NCBI GenBank assembly: GCA_018241695.1
Contig: JAFEDH010000016.1
Coordinates: 1-36,504, forward strand
Direction of reading: 5' to 3'
Length of the DNA stretch: 36,504 nt
Source: Pseudomonadota bacterium
Lineage (GTDB): Bacteria; Pseudomonadota; Gammaproteobacteria; Burkholderiales; Rhodocyclaceae
The position numbers and the translations under genes are program-made. The notes under the pieces were generated by a model. That model saw nothing but the letters and a program-made list of their open reading frames with translations. It was not told where the DNA came from and made no database searches. This document shows positions 17,500-26,345 of this stretch, one piece after another (position 1 is the stretch's first letter; each line of letters starts with the position of its first letter).

Positions 17500-19404
17500 G
17501 TGGCGGGCATCAAGGTGCTATCCCTGATCGCTCCCATGACCCAGCTCAATACCCCCTATCCCTCCACCGCCTATCTCACCGGTTTCCTCCGTTCAAGAGG
17601 CGTGGACGCGGTGCAGGAGGATCTCGCCATCGCCCTGGTGCTACGGCTTTTTTCCGCCGCTGGACTCGATGCCCTGCTCGATGTCATCGCCACCCTGCCA
17701 CGCAAGCGCCAGCGCCAGCCGGCGATCGGGCATTTCACGGCGATGTTTCACCGCTTCCGCGCCACGATCGGACCGGTGATCGCCTTTTTGCAGGGGCGCG
17801 ATCCCTCTCTTGCCCATCGCATCGCTGGCCGCACTTTTCTGCCCGAGGGGCCGCGCTTCGCCGCACTCGATGCGTATGGAAATTCCGGTCACGCGGGGGA
17901 TGGTGATCCGCTGGACTGGGCTTTTGGCGCATTGGGCCTACAGGACCGGGCGCGCCATCTGGCGACCCTGTATCTCAACGATCTGGCCGATGTGCTGCGG
18001 CAGGCCGTAGATGAGCGATTCGAGTTCGTCCGCTACGGCGAATCCCTGGCCATGAGCCAGCCCACCTTCGAGCCGCTGGCGCAGGCACTGGCCGCCCCGG
18101 GCACGCTTGTGGATCGTACCCTGGCCGAGCTTGCCAGCGCGGTCGTGGCGCATCACCAGCCCGATCTCGTGCTGGTGTCGGTACCCTTCCCCGGCGCGGT
18201 GTATGGCGCTTTCCGCATTGCCCAGACCCTCCGCGCGCATGCGCCCGACATTCCCATCGTCCTGGGGGGCGGTTATGTCAATACCGAGCTGCGCGAACTG
18301 GCCGAGCCCAGGGTGTTCGACTACTTCGACTATGTGACGCTGGATGATGGTGAACGCCCGCTGCTGGCCCTTCTCGATCATCTGGCTGGCGGGCGGCCCG
18401 CCAGCGGTCTGGTGCGCACCTTCGTGCGCGAAGACGGAAGAGTGAGATTCATCGATGCCGCCGAGCCCGACATTCCTTTTGCTGAAACGGGAACCCCGAC
18501 CTGGGCCGGCCTGCCGCAGGACAGCTACCTCTCGCTGCTGGACATGCTCAATCCCATGCACCGGCTCTGGTCCGACGAACGCTGGAACAAGCTCACCGTA
18601 GCCCACGGCTGCTACTGGAAGAAGTGCAGCTTCTGCGATGTGAGCCTGGATTACATCTCCCGCTACGAGGCCGCCAGCGCCAGCGTGATCGCGGACCGCA
18701 TCGAGGCCATCGTCGCCGAGACCGGGCAAAGCGGTTTCCATTTCGTGGACGAGGCGGCACCCCCCAAGGCCCTGCGTGCCCTGGCGGCAGAATTGCAGAA
18801 GCGTGGCCGCGCCATTTCGTGGTGGGGCAATATCCGCTTTGAAAAATCCTTCACCCCCGAGCTCTGCCGTGAGCTGGCCGGGAGCGGCTGCATTGCCGTT
18901 TCCGGTGGCCTGGAAGTGGCCTCGGACCGGTTGCTGGCTCTGATGAAGAAGGGCGTCTCGGTGGAACAGGTGGCGCGGGTGACCCGCGCCTTCACCGAAG
19001 CGGGCATCCTGGTTCATGCCTATCTGATGTACGGCTTCCCCACCCAGACCGTGCAGGACACGGTGGATGCGCTGGAATATGTACGCCAGCTATTTGCCGC
19101 GGACTGCATCCAGTCGGGTTTCTTCCATCGCTTCTCCTGCACCGTGCATTCTCCGGTGGGCAGGCATCCCGAGGAATATGGCATCCGCTTGCTGCCGCAC
19201 CCTGGAGCCACGTTTGCCCGCAACGATGTCGCGTTCATTGATCCCACCGGCACCGATCACGATACTCTCGGCCGGGCGCTGAACAAGGCGCTCTACAACT
19301 ACATGCACGGCGTCGGGCTGGAGGAGGATGTGCGCTTCTGGTTCGAGGAGACCGTGCCGCGCAGCCGCGTACCGCACAACTTTATCGATCGGGCGCTGAA
19401 GTAA
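17500..19404 (+). CDS. B12-binding domain radical SAM protein with CX4CX2C cluster motif
   Basis: About 634 residues. The N-terminal half holds a cobalamin-binding-like Rossmann region ([52 protein letters not shown]). The radical SAM barrel follows, with cluster cysteines C371, C376 and C379 in [12 protein letters not shown], spaced CX4CX2C instead of the usual CX3CX2C. Later barrel blocks are [31 protein letters not shown] [12 protein letters not shown] and [12 protein letters not shown]. The reaction is unknown. It follows hemY on the same strand and overlaps the convergent hemF by 23 bases. The start is uncertain: GTG 17500 just precedes the conserved [16 protein letters not shown]; the frame is open back to a TTG at 17365. 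Confidence 0.85.
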   Translation: MAGIKVLSLIAPMTQLNTPYPSTAYLTGFLRSRGVDAVQEDLAIALVLRLFSAAGLDALLDVIATLPRKRQRQPAIGHFTAMFHRFRATIGPVIAFLQGRDPSLAHRIAGRTFLPEGPRFAALDAYGNSGHAGDGDPLDWAFGALGLQDRARHLATLYLNDLADVLRQAVDERFEFVRYGESLAMSQPTFEPLAQALAAPGTLVDRTLAELASAVVAHHQPDLVLVSVPFPGAVYGAFRIAQTLRAHAPDIPIVLGGGYVNTELRELAEPRVFDYFDYVTLDDGERPLLALLDHLAGGRPASGLVRTFVREDGRVRFIDAAEPDIPFAETGTPTWAGLPQDSYLSLLDMLNPMHRLWSDERWNKLTVAHGCYWKKCSFCDVSLDYISRYEAASASVIADRIEAIVAETGQSGFHFVDEAAPPKALRALAAELQKRGRAISWWGNIRFEKSFTPELCRELAGSGCIAVSGGLEVASDRLLALMKKGVSVEQVARVTRAFTEAGILVHAYLMYGFPTQTVQDTVDALEYVRQLFAADCIQSGFFHRFSCTVHSPVGRHPEEYGIRLLPHPGATFARNDVAFIDPTGTDHDTLGRALNKALYNYMHGVGLEEDVRFWFEETVPRSRVPHNFIDRALK

Positions 19405-20305
19405 GTCCGGCCCAGTCCCGTGGCCGCAGAAAATCGGTATAGAGCTTCTCCTCGGCACTGCCCGGCGCCGGGTGCCAGGCGTAGCGCCATTTCACAATCG
19501 GGGGCAGGGACATGAGGATGGATTCGGTGCGTCCGCCCGATTGCAGGCCGAAGAGGGTGCCCCGGTCCCACACCAGGTTGAACTCGACATAGCGGCCGCG
19601 CCGGTAGGCCTGGAAATCCCGCTCCCGTTCGCCATAGGGCAGGCTGCGGCGTCGTTCACAGATGGGCAGGTAGGCCTCGATGAAGTTGTCACCCACGGCA
19701 CGGGTGAGCGCGAAACAGCGCTCGAAGGGGGTATCGCCACCCGGCCCCGCTTCGTTGAGATCGTCGAAGAACACGCCTCCGACACCGCGTGGTTCGTTGC
19801 GATGCTTGAGGAAAAAATACTCGTCGCACCATTGCTTGTAGCGGGCATGGATCTCGGGGCCGAAGGGTGAGAGCGCCTTCTGGCAGGTGCGATGAAAGTG
19901 GATCACGTCTTCCTCGAAACCATAATAGGGTGTGAGATCCATGCCGCCACCAAACCACCAGACCGGCGCCTGACCCTCGGCGCTGGCGATGAAGCAGCGC
20001 ACATTGGCATGGGCCGTGGGACAGTAGGGGTTGCGTGGATGCAGCACCAGGGAAACGCCCAGGGCCTCGAAATTCCGGCCCGCCAGTTCGGGGCGGTGGG
20101 CGGTGGCGGAGGCGGGCATCCTGTCACCGGTCACGTGGGAAAAATTGACTCCGCCACGTTCGAAGAAATCGCCTTCCTCGATCAGCATCGATGTGCCGCG
20201 ACCCCAGGCATCGCGCCTGAATGGCTTTCCGTCGAAGGCTTCGAGGGCGTTGACAATGCGTTCCTGCAGGTCGGTGAAATATTGCCGGAGTCTTGTGCTG
20301 TCCAT
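19382..20305 (-). CDS. hemF: Oxygen-dependent coproporphyrinogen III oxidase
   Basis: A 307-residue enzyme decarboxylating coproporphyrinogen III to protoporphyrinogen IX with O2. Family blocks are plain: [46 protein letters not shown] and the signature FKKWCDEYF-like [19 protein letters not shown], then [14 protein letters not shown]. Length equals E. coli HemF closely. It is the last gene of the leftward dusB-fis-purH-purD-cyclase-hemF unit, 12 bases after the cyclase stop. Its use implies an aerobic phase of life. Confidence 0.97.
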   Translation of the reverse strand: MDSTRLRQYFTDLQERIVNALEAFDGKPFRRDAWGRGTSMLIEEGDFFERGGVNFSHVTGDRMPASATAHRPELAGRNFEALGVSLVLHPRNPYCPTAHANVRCFIASAEGQAPVWWFGGGMDLTPYYGFEEDVIHFHRTCQKALSPFGPEIHARYKQWCDEYFFLKHRNEPRGVGGVFFDDLNEAGPGGDTPFERCFALTRAVGDNFIEAYLPICERRRSLPYGERERDFQAYRRGRYVEFNLVWDRGTLFGLQSGGRTESILMSLPPIVKWRYAWHPAPGSAEEKLYTDFLRPRDWAGLTSAPDR

Positions 20306-20317
20306 GGAAGAAAGGGG

Positions 20318-21934
20318 CTAGGTTGGAAAGGGGGCGATGCGGTAGGTGTTGCGGCCACCATGCTTTGCGTCATACATGGCTGCGTCGGCCAGGGTGATGA
20401 GCGCCGTACCGTCATCCACTGCGTGTTCGGGATAGAGGGCAATGCCGATGCTGGCGCCGACCTTGATCCGGCAGCCATCGATATCCATGGGCACGGACAG
20501 GGTGTCGATACATTTTTGCGCAGCGGCACAGGCATTGTCGAGATTGCCGATATCCGCGAGCAGAATAACGAATTCATCGCCGCCAAAGCGGGACACGACG
20601 TCCGATTTGCGCATCGCTTCAAGCAGCCGACGGGCGACCAGGCAGAGCACCTGATCGCCGGTTTCGTGGCCGTGATCGTCATTCACCGGCTTGAATCCAT
20701 CCAGATCGAGAAACAGCAGCGCGAGCCGGTTGTTCTGGCGCCGGGCCAGGGCGATCGACTGGCTCAGCCGGTCGAGGAAGGCAATGCGGTTGGGCAGGCC
20801 GGTCAACGGGTCATGATGCGCCAGCCGCGCCAGTGCGGCTTCTCGTTCCCGCAGGCGGCCCAGCAGGAGGTTGAAGCCATTGGCGAGATACCCTACTTCA
20901 TCCTTGTGCCGCACGGGCAGGGCGTGTGTGGGTGTGGCGCCAGTGGCCATGGTATGGACCTGCCGCGCGGCTTCAGCAAGCGGCCTGAACATTTGCGACA
21001 GCACATAAAGGACGACACACAGGAGCAGGAAACCGAATCCGAGGCTGTAGCGGATGGTCTGCTGCTTGAGATGTTCGAGCGGGCGGAAAGCCTCCGCTGT
21101 GGACAAGCGCACCACGAGAACCCAGCCGGTGACGGGTATGTCCGTCATGGCCCAGAGTTCTTCCACCCCTGCGGTGGTGATGGTGGTGCCGGTGCCGCGG
21201 TAACCGGTGACGATCCGGTCGAGAAGCGGATTGGTGCCTGCCGGGGGAAGTGGTCTGAGCACCATGGCGGGATCGGTGGCGGTGACGAATAGCCGGTCGC
21301 GCGGCGAGACCAGCAGGTAGCCCCCGGTTTCACCAATATGATTTTGCTGCAGCGAGCCGAGAAAATCAGGGGTATTGATAATGGCAATCCCGGCCAGCAC
21401 CGCCGCCACCTCACCGGTCGTCGTCCTGACCGGAGCCGCCATGCCGATGATGGGCTGCCGTGTGGCCCGCCCCATGGCCGGCATGCCGATGGCGGGGACG
21501 CCCTGGTCGCGTGCACCACGGAAATAGTCGCGGTCGCCATAGAACCGGCCCCGCCGGCCGGGCAGGAGGGGGGCGTCGGCGAGGGCCGTACCCTGGGGCG
21601 AGATCAAAAATATTCCGCCAGAAAACAGGGGACTGGTGGCATGGCGCTCGGCCAGCCAGGCAGCCATCGCATCGGGGTTGTGCAGCATGGAGAGGGGAAA
21701 CTGTTGCGCCAGATGACCGATCAGGTCGAGCCGGGCCCGGAGCTTGGTTTCCACGTCCTGGGCTACATAATGGGCAAGGGAAAGCTGTTGCCGGGCGATG
21801 AGCTTGGTGAGTTCCCCACGCAGGAAATGGTCGATCAGGAGATCGCAGGCCACGATGCTGGCAAGAATCAGCAGCAGGGTGAAAACGGTGAGGCGCGTCT
21901 TCAGGCTGCGGAATCGGCTTCCCAAACGAAGCAT
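20318..21934 (-). CDS. Membrane diguanylate cyclase with Cache-like sensor, HAMP and GGDEF domains
   Basis: A 538-residue inner-membrane protein making cyclic di-GMP from two GTP. Order: transmembrane helix (about 12-34), a periplasmic double-Cache-type sensor (about 35-290, with FYGDRDYFRGARDQG and IGMAAPVRTTTGEV), a second helix (about 295-315), a HAMP-like linker (RPLAEAARQVHTMATG) and a GGDEF domain from about 370. The active-site GGDEF is intact at 451-455 and the inhibitory RxxD site is present at 442-445 (RKSD), so an active, product-inhibited cyclase is expected. There is no EAL domain. The start ATG lies 20 bases after the purD stop; a longer ORF would overlap purD. The sensed ligand is unknown. 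Confidence 0.92.
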   Translation of the reverse strand: MLRLGSRFRSLKTRLTVFTLLLILASIVACDLLIDHFLRGELTKLIARQQLSLAHYVAQDVETKLRARLDLIGHLAQQFPLSMLHNPDAMAAWLAERHATSPLFSGGIFLISPQGTALADAPLLPGRRGRFYGDRDYFRGARDQGVPAIGMPAMGRATRQPIIGMAAPVRTTTGEVAAVLAGIAIINTPDFLGSLQQNHIGETGGYLLVSPRDRLFVTATDPAMVLRPLPPAGTNPLLDRIVTGYRGTGTTITTAGVEELWAMTDIPVTGWVLVVRLSTAEAFRPLEHLKQQTIRYSLGFGFLLLCVVLYVLSQMFRPLAEAARQVHTMATGATPTHALPVRHKDEVGYLANGFNLLLGRLREREAALARLAHHDPLTGLPNRIAFLDRLSQSIALARRQNNRLALLFLDLDGFKPVNDDHGHETGDQVLCLVARRLLEAMRKSDVVSRFGGDEFVILLADIGNLDNACAAAQKCIDTLSVPMDIDGCRIKVGASIGIALYPEHAVDDGTALITLADAAMYDAKHGGRNTYRIAPFPT

Positions 21935-21954
21935 GGCGGGGTTCCTGGTCGGGG

Positions 21955-23226
21955 TCAGCTCCTGATGGCACGATAGCCGATGTCGTGGCGGTATTGCATG
22001 CCATCGAAAGAAATTTGTGCGGTCAGCTCGTAGGCGCGCTTTTGCGCGAGGCGGACCGTATCTCCCAGCGCCGTGGCACACAGCACCCGGCCCCCGGCGG
22101 TAACGATCTGGCCATCCTGTTCTGCTGTTCCGGCGTGGAAGACGTGGCCATCCTCCGCTTCTCCGGAGGGCAGGCCGTGGATGACGGCGCCTTTTTGCGG
22201 TTGCTCGGGATAGCCTCCGGCTGCAAGCACCACGCCCAGCGCCACACGCCGGTCCCACTCGGCTTCGGCCTGGTTCAGCCGGCCATCAATGGCCGCATCG
22301 AGCAGCGTGACGAAGTTGCTCTTGAGCCGCATCATGATGGGCTGGGTTTCCGGGTCGCCGAAACGGCAGTTGAATTCCAGCACCTTGAGGGAACCGTCGG
22401 GTTTGATCATCAGGCCGGCGTAGAGGAAGCCGGTGTAGACGATGCCGTCGGACTCCATGCCGCGCAGGGTGGGCATGATCACCTCGCGCATGACGCGCGC
22501 GTGGATGTCGGGCGTGACCACCGGCGCGGGGGAGTAGGCGCCCATGCCGCCGGTATTGGGGCCCCGATCCTGATCCAGGAGACGCTTGTGATCCTGGCTG
22601 GTGGCCATGGCCAGGGCATTCCTGCCGTCGGCCATGACGATGAAGCTGGCCTCCTCGCCATCGAGGAATTCCTCGATCACCACCCGCGCGCCGGCGTTGC
22701 CCAGCCTGTTGCCGGAGAGCATGTCGTCGATGGCGGCATGGGCCTCGGCCGTGTTTGTGGCCACCACCACACCCTTGCCGGCGGCCAGGCCATCGGCCTT
22801 GACGACGATGGGTGCACCCTTGCGGTCAATATACACATGGGCGGCAGCGGCGTCGGTAAAGGTTTCGAATTCGGCCGTGGGAATGCCGTGGCGGATCATG
22901 AACTGCTTGGCGAAATCCTTGGACGATTCGAGTTGTGCCGCCGCCTTCGAGGGGCCGAAGATGCGCAGCCCGCGGGCACGGAAGATGTCCACGATTCCGG
23001 CTGCCAGGGGCGCTTCGGGGCCGACCACGGTGAGATGTACCTTCTCCCGCTCGGCGAAATCGGCGAGGGCATCGAGATCGGTGATTGGGACGTTCTTCAA
23101 CTCATGTTCGCGGGCGGTGCCGGCGTTGCCGGGGGCGACAAAGACCGCCTGCAGGCCGGGGGCCTGCGCCAGGCGCCAGGCCAGGGCATGCTCACGACCA
23201 CCGGAGCCGACGACGAGAATTTTCAT
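21955..23226 (-). CDS. purD: Phosphoribosylamine-glycine ligase (GAR synthetase)
   Basis: A 423-residue ATP-grasp enzyme catalysing the second step of purine synthesis. MKILVVGSGGREHALAWRL at the N-terminus, PIVVKADGLAAGKGVVVA, DHKRLLDQDRGPNTGGMGAY and LEFNCRFGDPETQ are diagnostic. Length is typical. It follows purH by 27 bases and precedes the diguanylate cyclase by 20 bases, in one leftward unit. Confidence 0.97.
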   Translation of the reverse strand: MKILVVGSGGREHALAWRLAQAPGLQAVFVAPGNAGTAREHELKNVPITDLDALADFAEREKVHLTVVGPEAPLAAGIVDIFRARGLRIFGPSKAAAQLESSKDFAKQFMIRHGIPTAEFETFTDAAAAHVYIDRKGAPIVVKADGLAAGKGVVVATNTAEAHAAIDDMLSGNRLGNAGARVVIEEFLDGEEASFIVMADGRNALAMATSQDHKRLLDQDRGPNTGGMGAYSPAPVVTPDIHARVMREVIMPTLRGMESDGIVYTGFLYAGLMIKPDGSLKVLEFNCRFGDPETQPIMMRLKSNFVTLLDAAIDGRLNQAEAEWDRRVALGVVLAAGGYPEQPQKGAVIHGLPSGEAEDGHVFHAGTAEQDGQIVTAGGRVLCATALGDTVRLAQKRAYELTAQISFDGMQYRHDIGYRAIRS

Positions 23227-23253
23227 GGTGCGTTCCCTTGTCCCGGATGCTGC

Positions 23254-24837
23254 CTAGTGGCGGAAATGACGGAAGCCGGTGAATACCATCGCGATGTCCT
23301 GCTCGTCGGCGGCGGCGATCACTTCAGAATCGCGCATCGAGCCGCCGGGCTGGATCACAGCGGTGGCGCCGGCCTGGGCCAGTACGTCGAGGCCGTCACG
23401 GAAGGGGAAGAAGGCGTCCGATGCGACTACGGAGCCCTTCACGGTGAGTTTGGCGTTCTCGGCCTTGATGGCAGCGATGCGGGCCGAATCCACCCGGCTC
23501 ATCTGGCCGGCGCCGACACCCACCGTCATGCCATCCTTGCAATAGACGATGGCATTCGATTTGACGTACTTGGCCACGCGCCAGGCGAAGAGCAGGTCGC
23601 GCATTTCCCGTTCGGTAGGCGCACGTTTGGAGACCACCTTGATGTCGGCCGGTGTGATGCGGGCCTCGTCGGCACTCTGCACCAGCAGGCCGCCGCCGAC
23701 ACGCTTGTAGTCGAAGGTGCCGGCAACATTGCCGAGGGGCACGATGAGTACGCGCAGGTTCTGCTTGGCAGCGAATACCGCGCGGGCTTCGGCCGTGACT
23801 TCGGGCGCGATGATGACTTCGGCGAACTGGCCGGCAATGGCTTCGGCCGCGGCTTTGTCGATCGGGCCATTGAAGGCGATGATGCCGCCGAAGGCCGAGG
23901 TGGGATCGGTGCTGAAAGCCTTGCGGTAGGCTTCTTCGGCGCTGGCGGCCAGGGCTACACCGCAGGGGTTGGCGTGCTTGACAATGACGCAGGCGGTGGC
24001 TGCGCTGCCGGTATCGAATGCCTTCACGCATTCCCAGGCGGCGTCGGCATCGGCGATGTTGTTGTAGGAAAGCTCCTTGCCCTGGATCTGGCGGTAGCCG
24101 GCGATGGTGCCGGGAACGGGCGTGGTTTCACGGTAGAAGGCGGCCTGCTGGTGGGGATTTTCCCCGTAGCGCAGGGTCTCCACCTTGTCGAAGGCCAGTT
24201 GCAGGGATTCGGGGAAAGTGCCGGGCTGGTTGTTCCCATCCAGACGGGTGAGCCAGTTGGCGATCGCGGAATCGTAGCGGGCGGTATGCACAAAGGCCTT
24301 TTTCGCCAGATCGAAACGGGTACGGTAGGTGAGGGCGCCGGCATTGGCGGTGAGTTCATCCACGATCGGGGCGTAGTCGTCTGGATCGGTGACGATACCC
24401 ACGCCGCCCTGCTCGTTGCCGTGGTTCTTGGCCGCGGCGCGCACCATGGCGGGGCCGCCGATGTCGATGTTCTCGATGGCGTCGTCGAGGGTGACGCCGG
24501 GTTTGGCCACCGTCTCGCGGAAGGGATAGAGGTTCACCACCACCAGGTCGATGCGGGGAATGTCATGAGCCTCCATGGTCTCGCGGTGTTCGTCCAGATC
24601 ACGCCGGCCGAGAATGCCGCCATGCACTCTGGGATGCAGGGTCTTGACGCGGCCGTCGAGCATCTCGGGAAAACCGGTGTAGTCCGACACGTCGGTGACG
24701 GCGAGGCCGGCATCGCGCAGCATTTTGGCGGTACCACCGGTAGACAGCAGGGCAACGCCGAGACGGGCAAGTTCGCGGGCGAATTCGAGGATGCCGCGCT
24801 TGTCGGAAACGCTGAGGAGGGCTTGGGTGACTTTCAT
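23254..24837 (-). CDS. purH: Bifunctional AICAR transformylase / IMP cyclohydrolase
   Basis: A 527-residue enzyme performing the last two steps of IMP synthesis. The N-terminal cyclohydrolase domain (1 to about 200) begins [14 protein letters not shown] and includes STGGTAKML and [11 protein letters not shown]. The transformylase domain has [11 protein letters not shown] with the catalytic Lys-His pair, [10 protein letters not shown], and the C-terminal [18 protein letters not shown] and [13 protein letters not shown]. The ATG at 24837 gives the standard length; the frame is open further upstream only because it runs through fis. It starts 8 bases after the fis stop. Confidence 0.97.
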   Translation of the reverse strand: MKVTQALLSVSDKRGILEFARELARLGVALLSTGGTAKMLRDAGLAVTDVSDYTGFPEMLDGRVKTLHPRVHGGILGRRDLDEHRETMEAHDIPRIDLVVVNLYPFRETVAKPGVTLDDAIENIDIGGPAMVRAAAKNHGNEQGGVGIVTDPDDYAPIVDELTANAGALTYRTRFDLAKKAFVHTARYDSAIANWLTRLDGNNQPGTFPESLQLAFDKVETLRYGENPHQQAAFYRETTPVPGTIAGYRQIQGKELSYNNIADADAAWECVKAFDTGSAATACVIVKHANPCGVALAASAEEAYRKAFSTDPTSAFGGIIAFNGPIDKAAAEAIAGQFAEVIIAPEVTAEARAVFAAKQNLRVLIVPLGNVAGTFDYKRVGGGLLVQSADEARITPADIKVVSKRAPTEREMRDLLFAWRVAKYVKSNAIVYCKDGMTVGVGAGQMSRVDSARIAAIKAENAKLTVKGSVVASDAFFPFRDGLDVLAQAGATAVIQPGGSMRDSEVIAAADEQDIAMVFTGFRHFRH

Positions 24838-24845
24838 GGCAGTGA

Positions 24846-25076
24846 TCAGAGCAGTTCGTATTCGGTGAGCTTGCGACGCAGAGTGTTGCGGTTGATGCCG
24901 AGGATGTCGGCGGCCAGGGTCTGGTTGCCGCCCGCCTGTTTCATCACCACTTCGAGCATGGGGCGTTCCACCATCCGGATCACCATGTCGTAGATGGCGT
25001 GGGGTGCCTGGCCGTCGAGGTCGCGGAAATAGCGGTTGAGCGATCGCCTGACGCAATCCGAGAGTTCTGCACTCAT
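24846..25076 (-). CDS. fis: DNA-binding protein Fis
   Basis: A 76-residue nucleoid protein and global regulator. The C-terminal helix-turn-helix [20 protein letters not shown] is highly conserved, preceded by the dimerisation helices with [23 protein letters not shown]. The N-terminal beta-hairpin is shorter than in E. coli Fis (98 residues), as usual outside enterics. The start ATG is fixed by GGGAGG (plus-strand 25085-25090), 8 bases upstream. dusB directly upstream is the well-known dusB-fis pairing. Two hairpins sit just before its ribosome binding site. Confidence 0.96.
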   Translation of the reverse strand: MSAELSDCVRRSLNRYFRDLDGQAPHAIYDMVIRMVERPMLEVVMKQAGGNQTLAADILGINRNTLRRKLTEYELL

Positions 25077-25084
25077 TGTTGTTG

Positions 25085-25137
25085 CCTCCCTACCGATCCG
25101 CAGCGGATACGGCAATGATCGCGCACCTCGGGGTGCG
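25085..25137 (-). promoter_or_regulatory. Paired hairpins and ribosome binding site in the dusB-fis spacer
   Basis: In the 93-base spacer, reading the mRNA strand, a first hairpin (plus-strand 25122-25137, 6-bp stem CGCACC/GGTGCG, 4-base loop) is followed by a second (25093-25112, ATCCG/CGGAT core extended by CCG/CGG past a one-base bulge). The GGGAGG ribosome binding site (25085-25090) begins 2 bases after the second hairpin. There is no U-run, so termination is unlikely; an effect on fis translation or message stability is an inference. Confidence 0.45.
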
Positions 25138-25169
25138 TCGTGTTGTTCTGGAGATCCCGGCCGGGGGTT

Positions 25170-26183
25170 TCATGCGGCCAGGGCTGTTTCGTCGTAGCAA
25201 AGCTGATCGTTGGCAGCGGCCCGGGCGAGGAAAAACGCGTCGGTCGCGGCCAGTTGTTCCTGCACCGTGGCGAGCTGGTTCATGGCGTGGCGGAAGTGCG
25301 CCGAACCGATGAGACCCCTGGTGTACCAGGAGATGTGTTTGCGTGCCACACGCACGCCGGTCTCTTCGCCATAGAAGGCATAGAGGTCGGCCAGGTGTTC
25401 GCGCAGTACGGAATGGATTTCGCCGACCCGGGGCGGCGCCATGTGCTCACCGGTCCGGAGGTAGTGCTCGATCTCGCGGAACAGCCAGGGCCGGCCCTGG
25501 GCCGCACGGCCGATCATGAGGCCGTCGGCGCCGGTGGCGTCAAGCACGAACCTGGCTTTTTCGGGCGTGGTGATGTCGCCGTTGGCGATCACGGGAATGC
25601 CGATCCGGCTTTTTACCAGGGCGATGGTGTCGTATTCGGCATCGCCCATGTACTGGTCGGCCCGCGTGCGGCCATGGATGGCGACCGCGCGGATGCCGGA
25701 TTCCTCGGCGATGCGGGCGATCATGGGCGCGTTCCTGTTCTCACGGTTCCAGCCGGTGCGGAACTTGAGGGTGACGGGTGTATCCGGCACGGCCCGCACC
25801 ACGGCTTCAAGAATGCGCGCCACCAGCGGTTCGTTCTGCATCAGGGCCGAACCGGCCATGACATTGCAGACCTTCTTCGCCGGGCAGCCCATGTTGATGT
25901 CGATGATCTGGGCGCCGTTGTCCACATTGAACCGGGCCGCCTCGGCCATCATCAGCGGATCGGCACCGGCGATCTGGACCGAGACGGGATCGGCTTCGCC
26001 TTCGTGATTGGCGCGGCGGCGGGTCTTCGCGCTGCCGTAGAGCAGCGAATTGGAGGTGACCATTTCCGAGACCGCGAGACCCGCACCCAGCTTCTTGCAC
26101 AGCATGCGGAAAGGACGGTCGGTCACGCCGGCCATGGGGGCGACGAAAAGATTGTTGCGCAGGGCGAATCCGGCGAAATCCAT
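25170..26183 (-). CDS. dusB: tRNA-dihydrouridine synthase B
   Basis: A 337-residue flavin enzyme reducing uridine to dihydrouridine in the tRNA D-loop. LFVAPMAGVTDRPFR near the N-terminus, the catalytic Cys 100 in INMGCPAKKV, TLKFRTGW, IHGRTRADQYMG, PVIANGDI and GADGLMIGRAAQGRPW match DusB closely. The start at 26183 aligns with E. coli DusB; the ORF is open 20 residues further. It is the promoter-proximal gene of the dusB-fis-pur-cyclase-hemF unit. Confidence 0.96.
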   Translation of the reverse strand: MDFAGFALRNNLFVAPMAGVTDRPFRMLCKKLGAGLAVSEMVTSNSLLYGSAKTRRRANHEGEADPVSVQIAGADPLMMAEAARFNVDNGAQIIDINMGCPAKKVCNVMAGSALMQNEPLVARILEAVVRAVPDTPVTLKFRTGWNRENRNAPMIARIAEESGIRAVAIHGRTRADQYMGDAEYDTIALVKSRIGIPVIANGDITTPEKARFVLDATGADGLMIGRAAQGRPWLFREIEHYLRTGEHMAPPRVGEIHSVLREHLADLYAFYGEETGVRVARKHISWYTRGLIGSAHFRHAMNQLATVQEQLAATDAFFLARAAANDQLCYDETALAA

Positions 26184-26241
26184 GGCGCTCGGGCGAGGGG
26201 GGGAAGGTAGGGAAAGGAAAGTGGTTCGGCAGGGGGAACGC

Positions 26242-26247
26242 ATTTTA
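26242..26247 (-). promoter_or_regulatory. Possible -10 element for the dusB-fis operon
   Basis: On the minus strand this reads TAAAAT, five of six matches to TATAAT, flanked by GGCGGG and GCG, about 60 bases before the dusB start codon. No good -35 hexamer is visible at 16-18 bases, so confidence is low. Confidence 0.35.
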
Positions 26248-26326
26248 CCCGCCTGATTATTTTTGGGGCGATTGAAAGTGGTTATCGCGGATGGGGAATT
26301 GTTTTCTGTCTTGCCGGGGGGGAATG

Positions 26327-26345
26327 TTCAACTGCTTTCAACTGC
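26327..26345. repeat. Short tandem repeat at the ubiH stop codon
   Basis: TTCAACTGC occurs twice with a period of 10 bases; the right copy contains the ubiH stop codon (plus-strand 26338-26340). The remainder of the 154-base ubiH-dusB gap shows only G-runs and the candidate dusB promoter. Confidence 0.5.

Noticed and set aside
21935..22258. N-terminal extension of the diguanylate cyclase
   Set aside because: The Arg/Pro-rich extension overlaps purD; the ATG at 21934 is followed by a normal membrane anchor.
21985..24993. A plus-strand open frame of about 1000 codons antisense to purD and purH
   Set aside because: It mirrors two highly conserved enzymes, has Gly/His/Asp-rich sequence without recognisable domains, and has no convincing ribosome binding site; it is a shadow frame common in GC-rich DNA.
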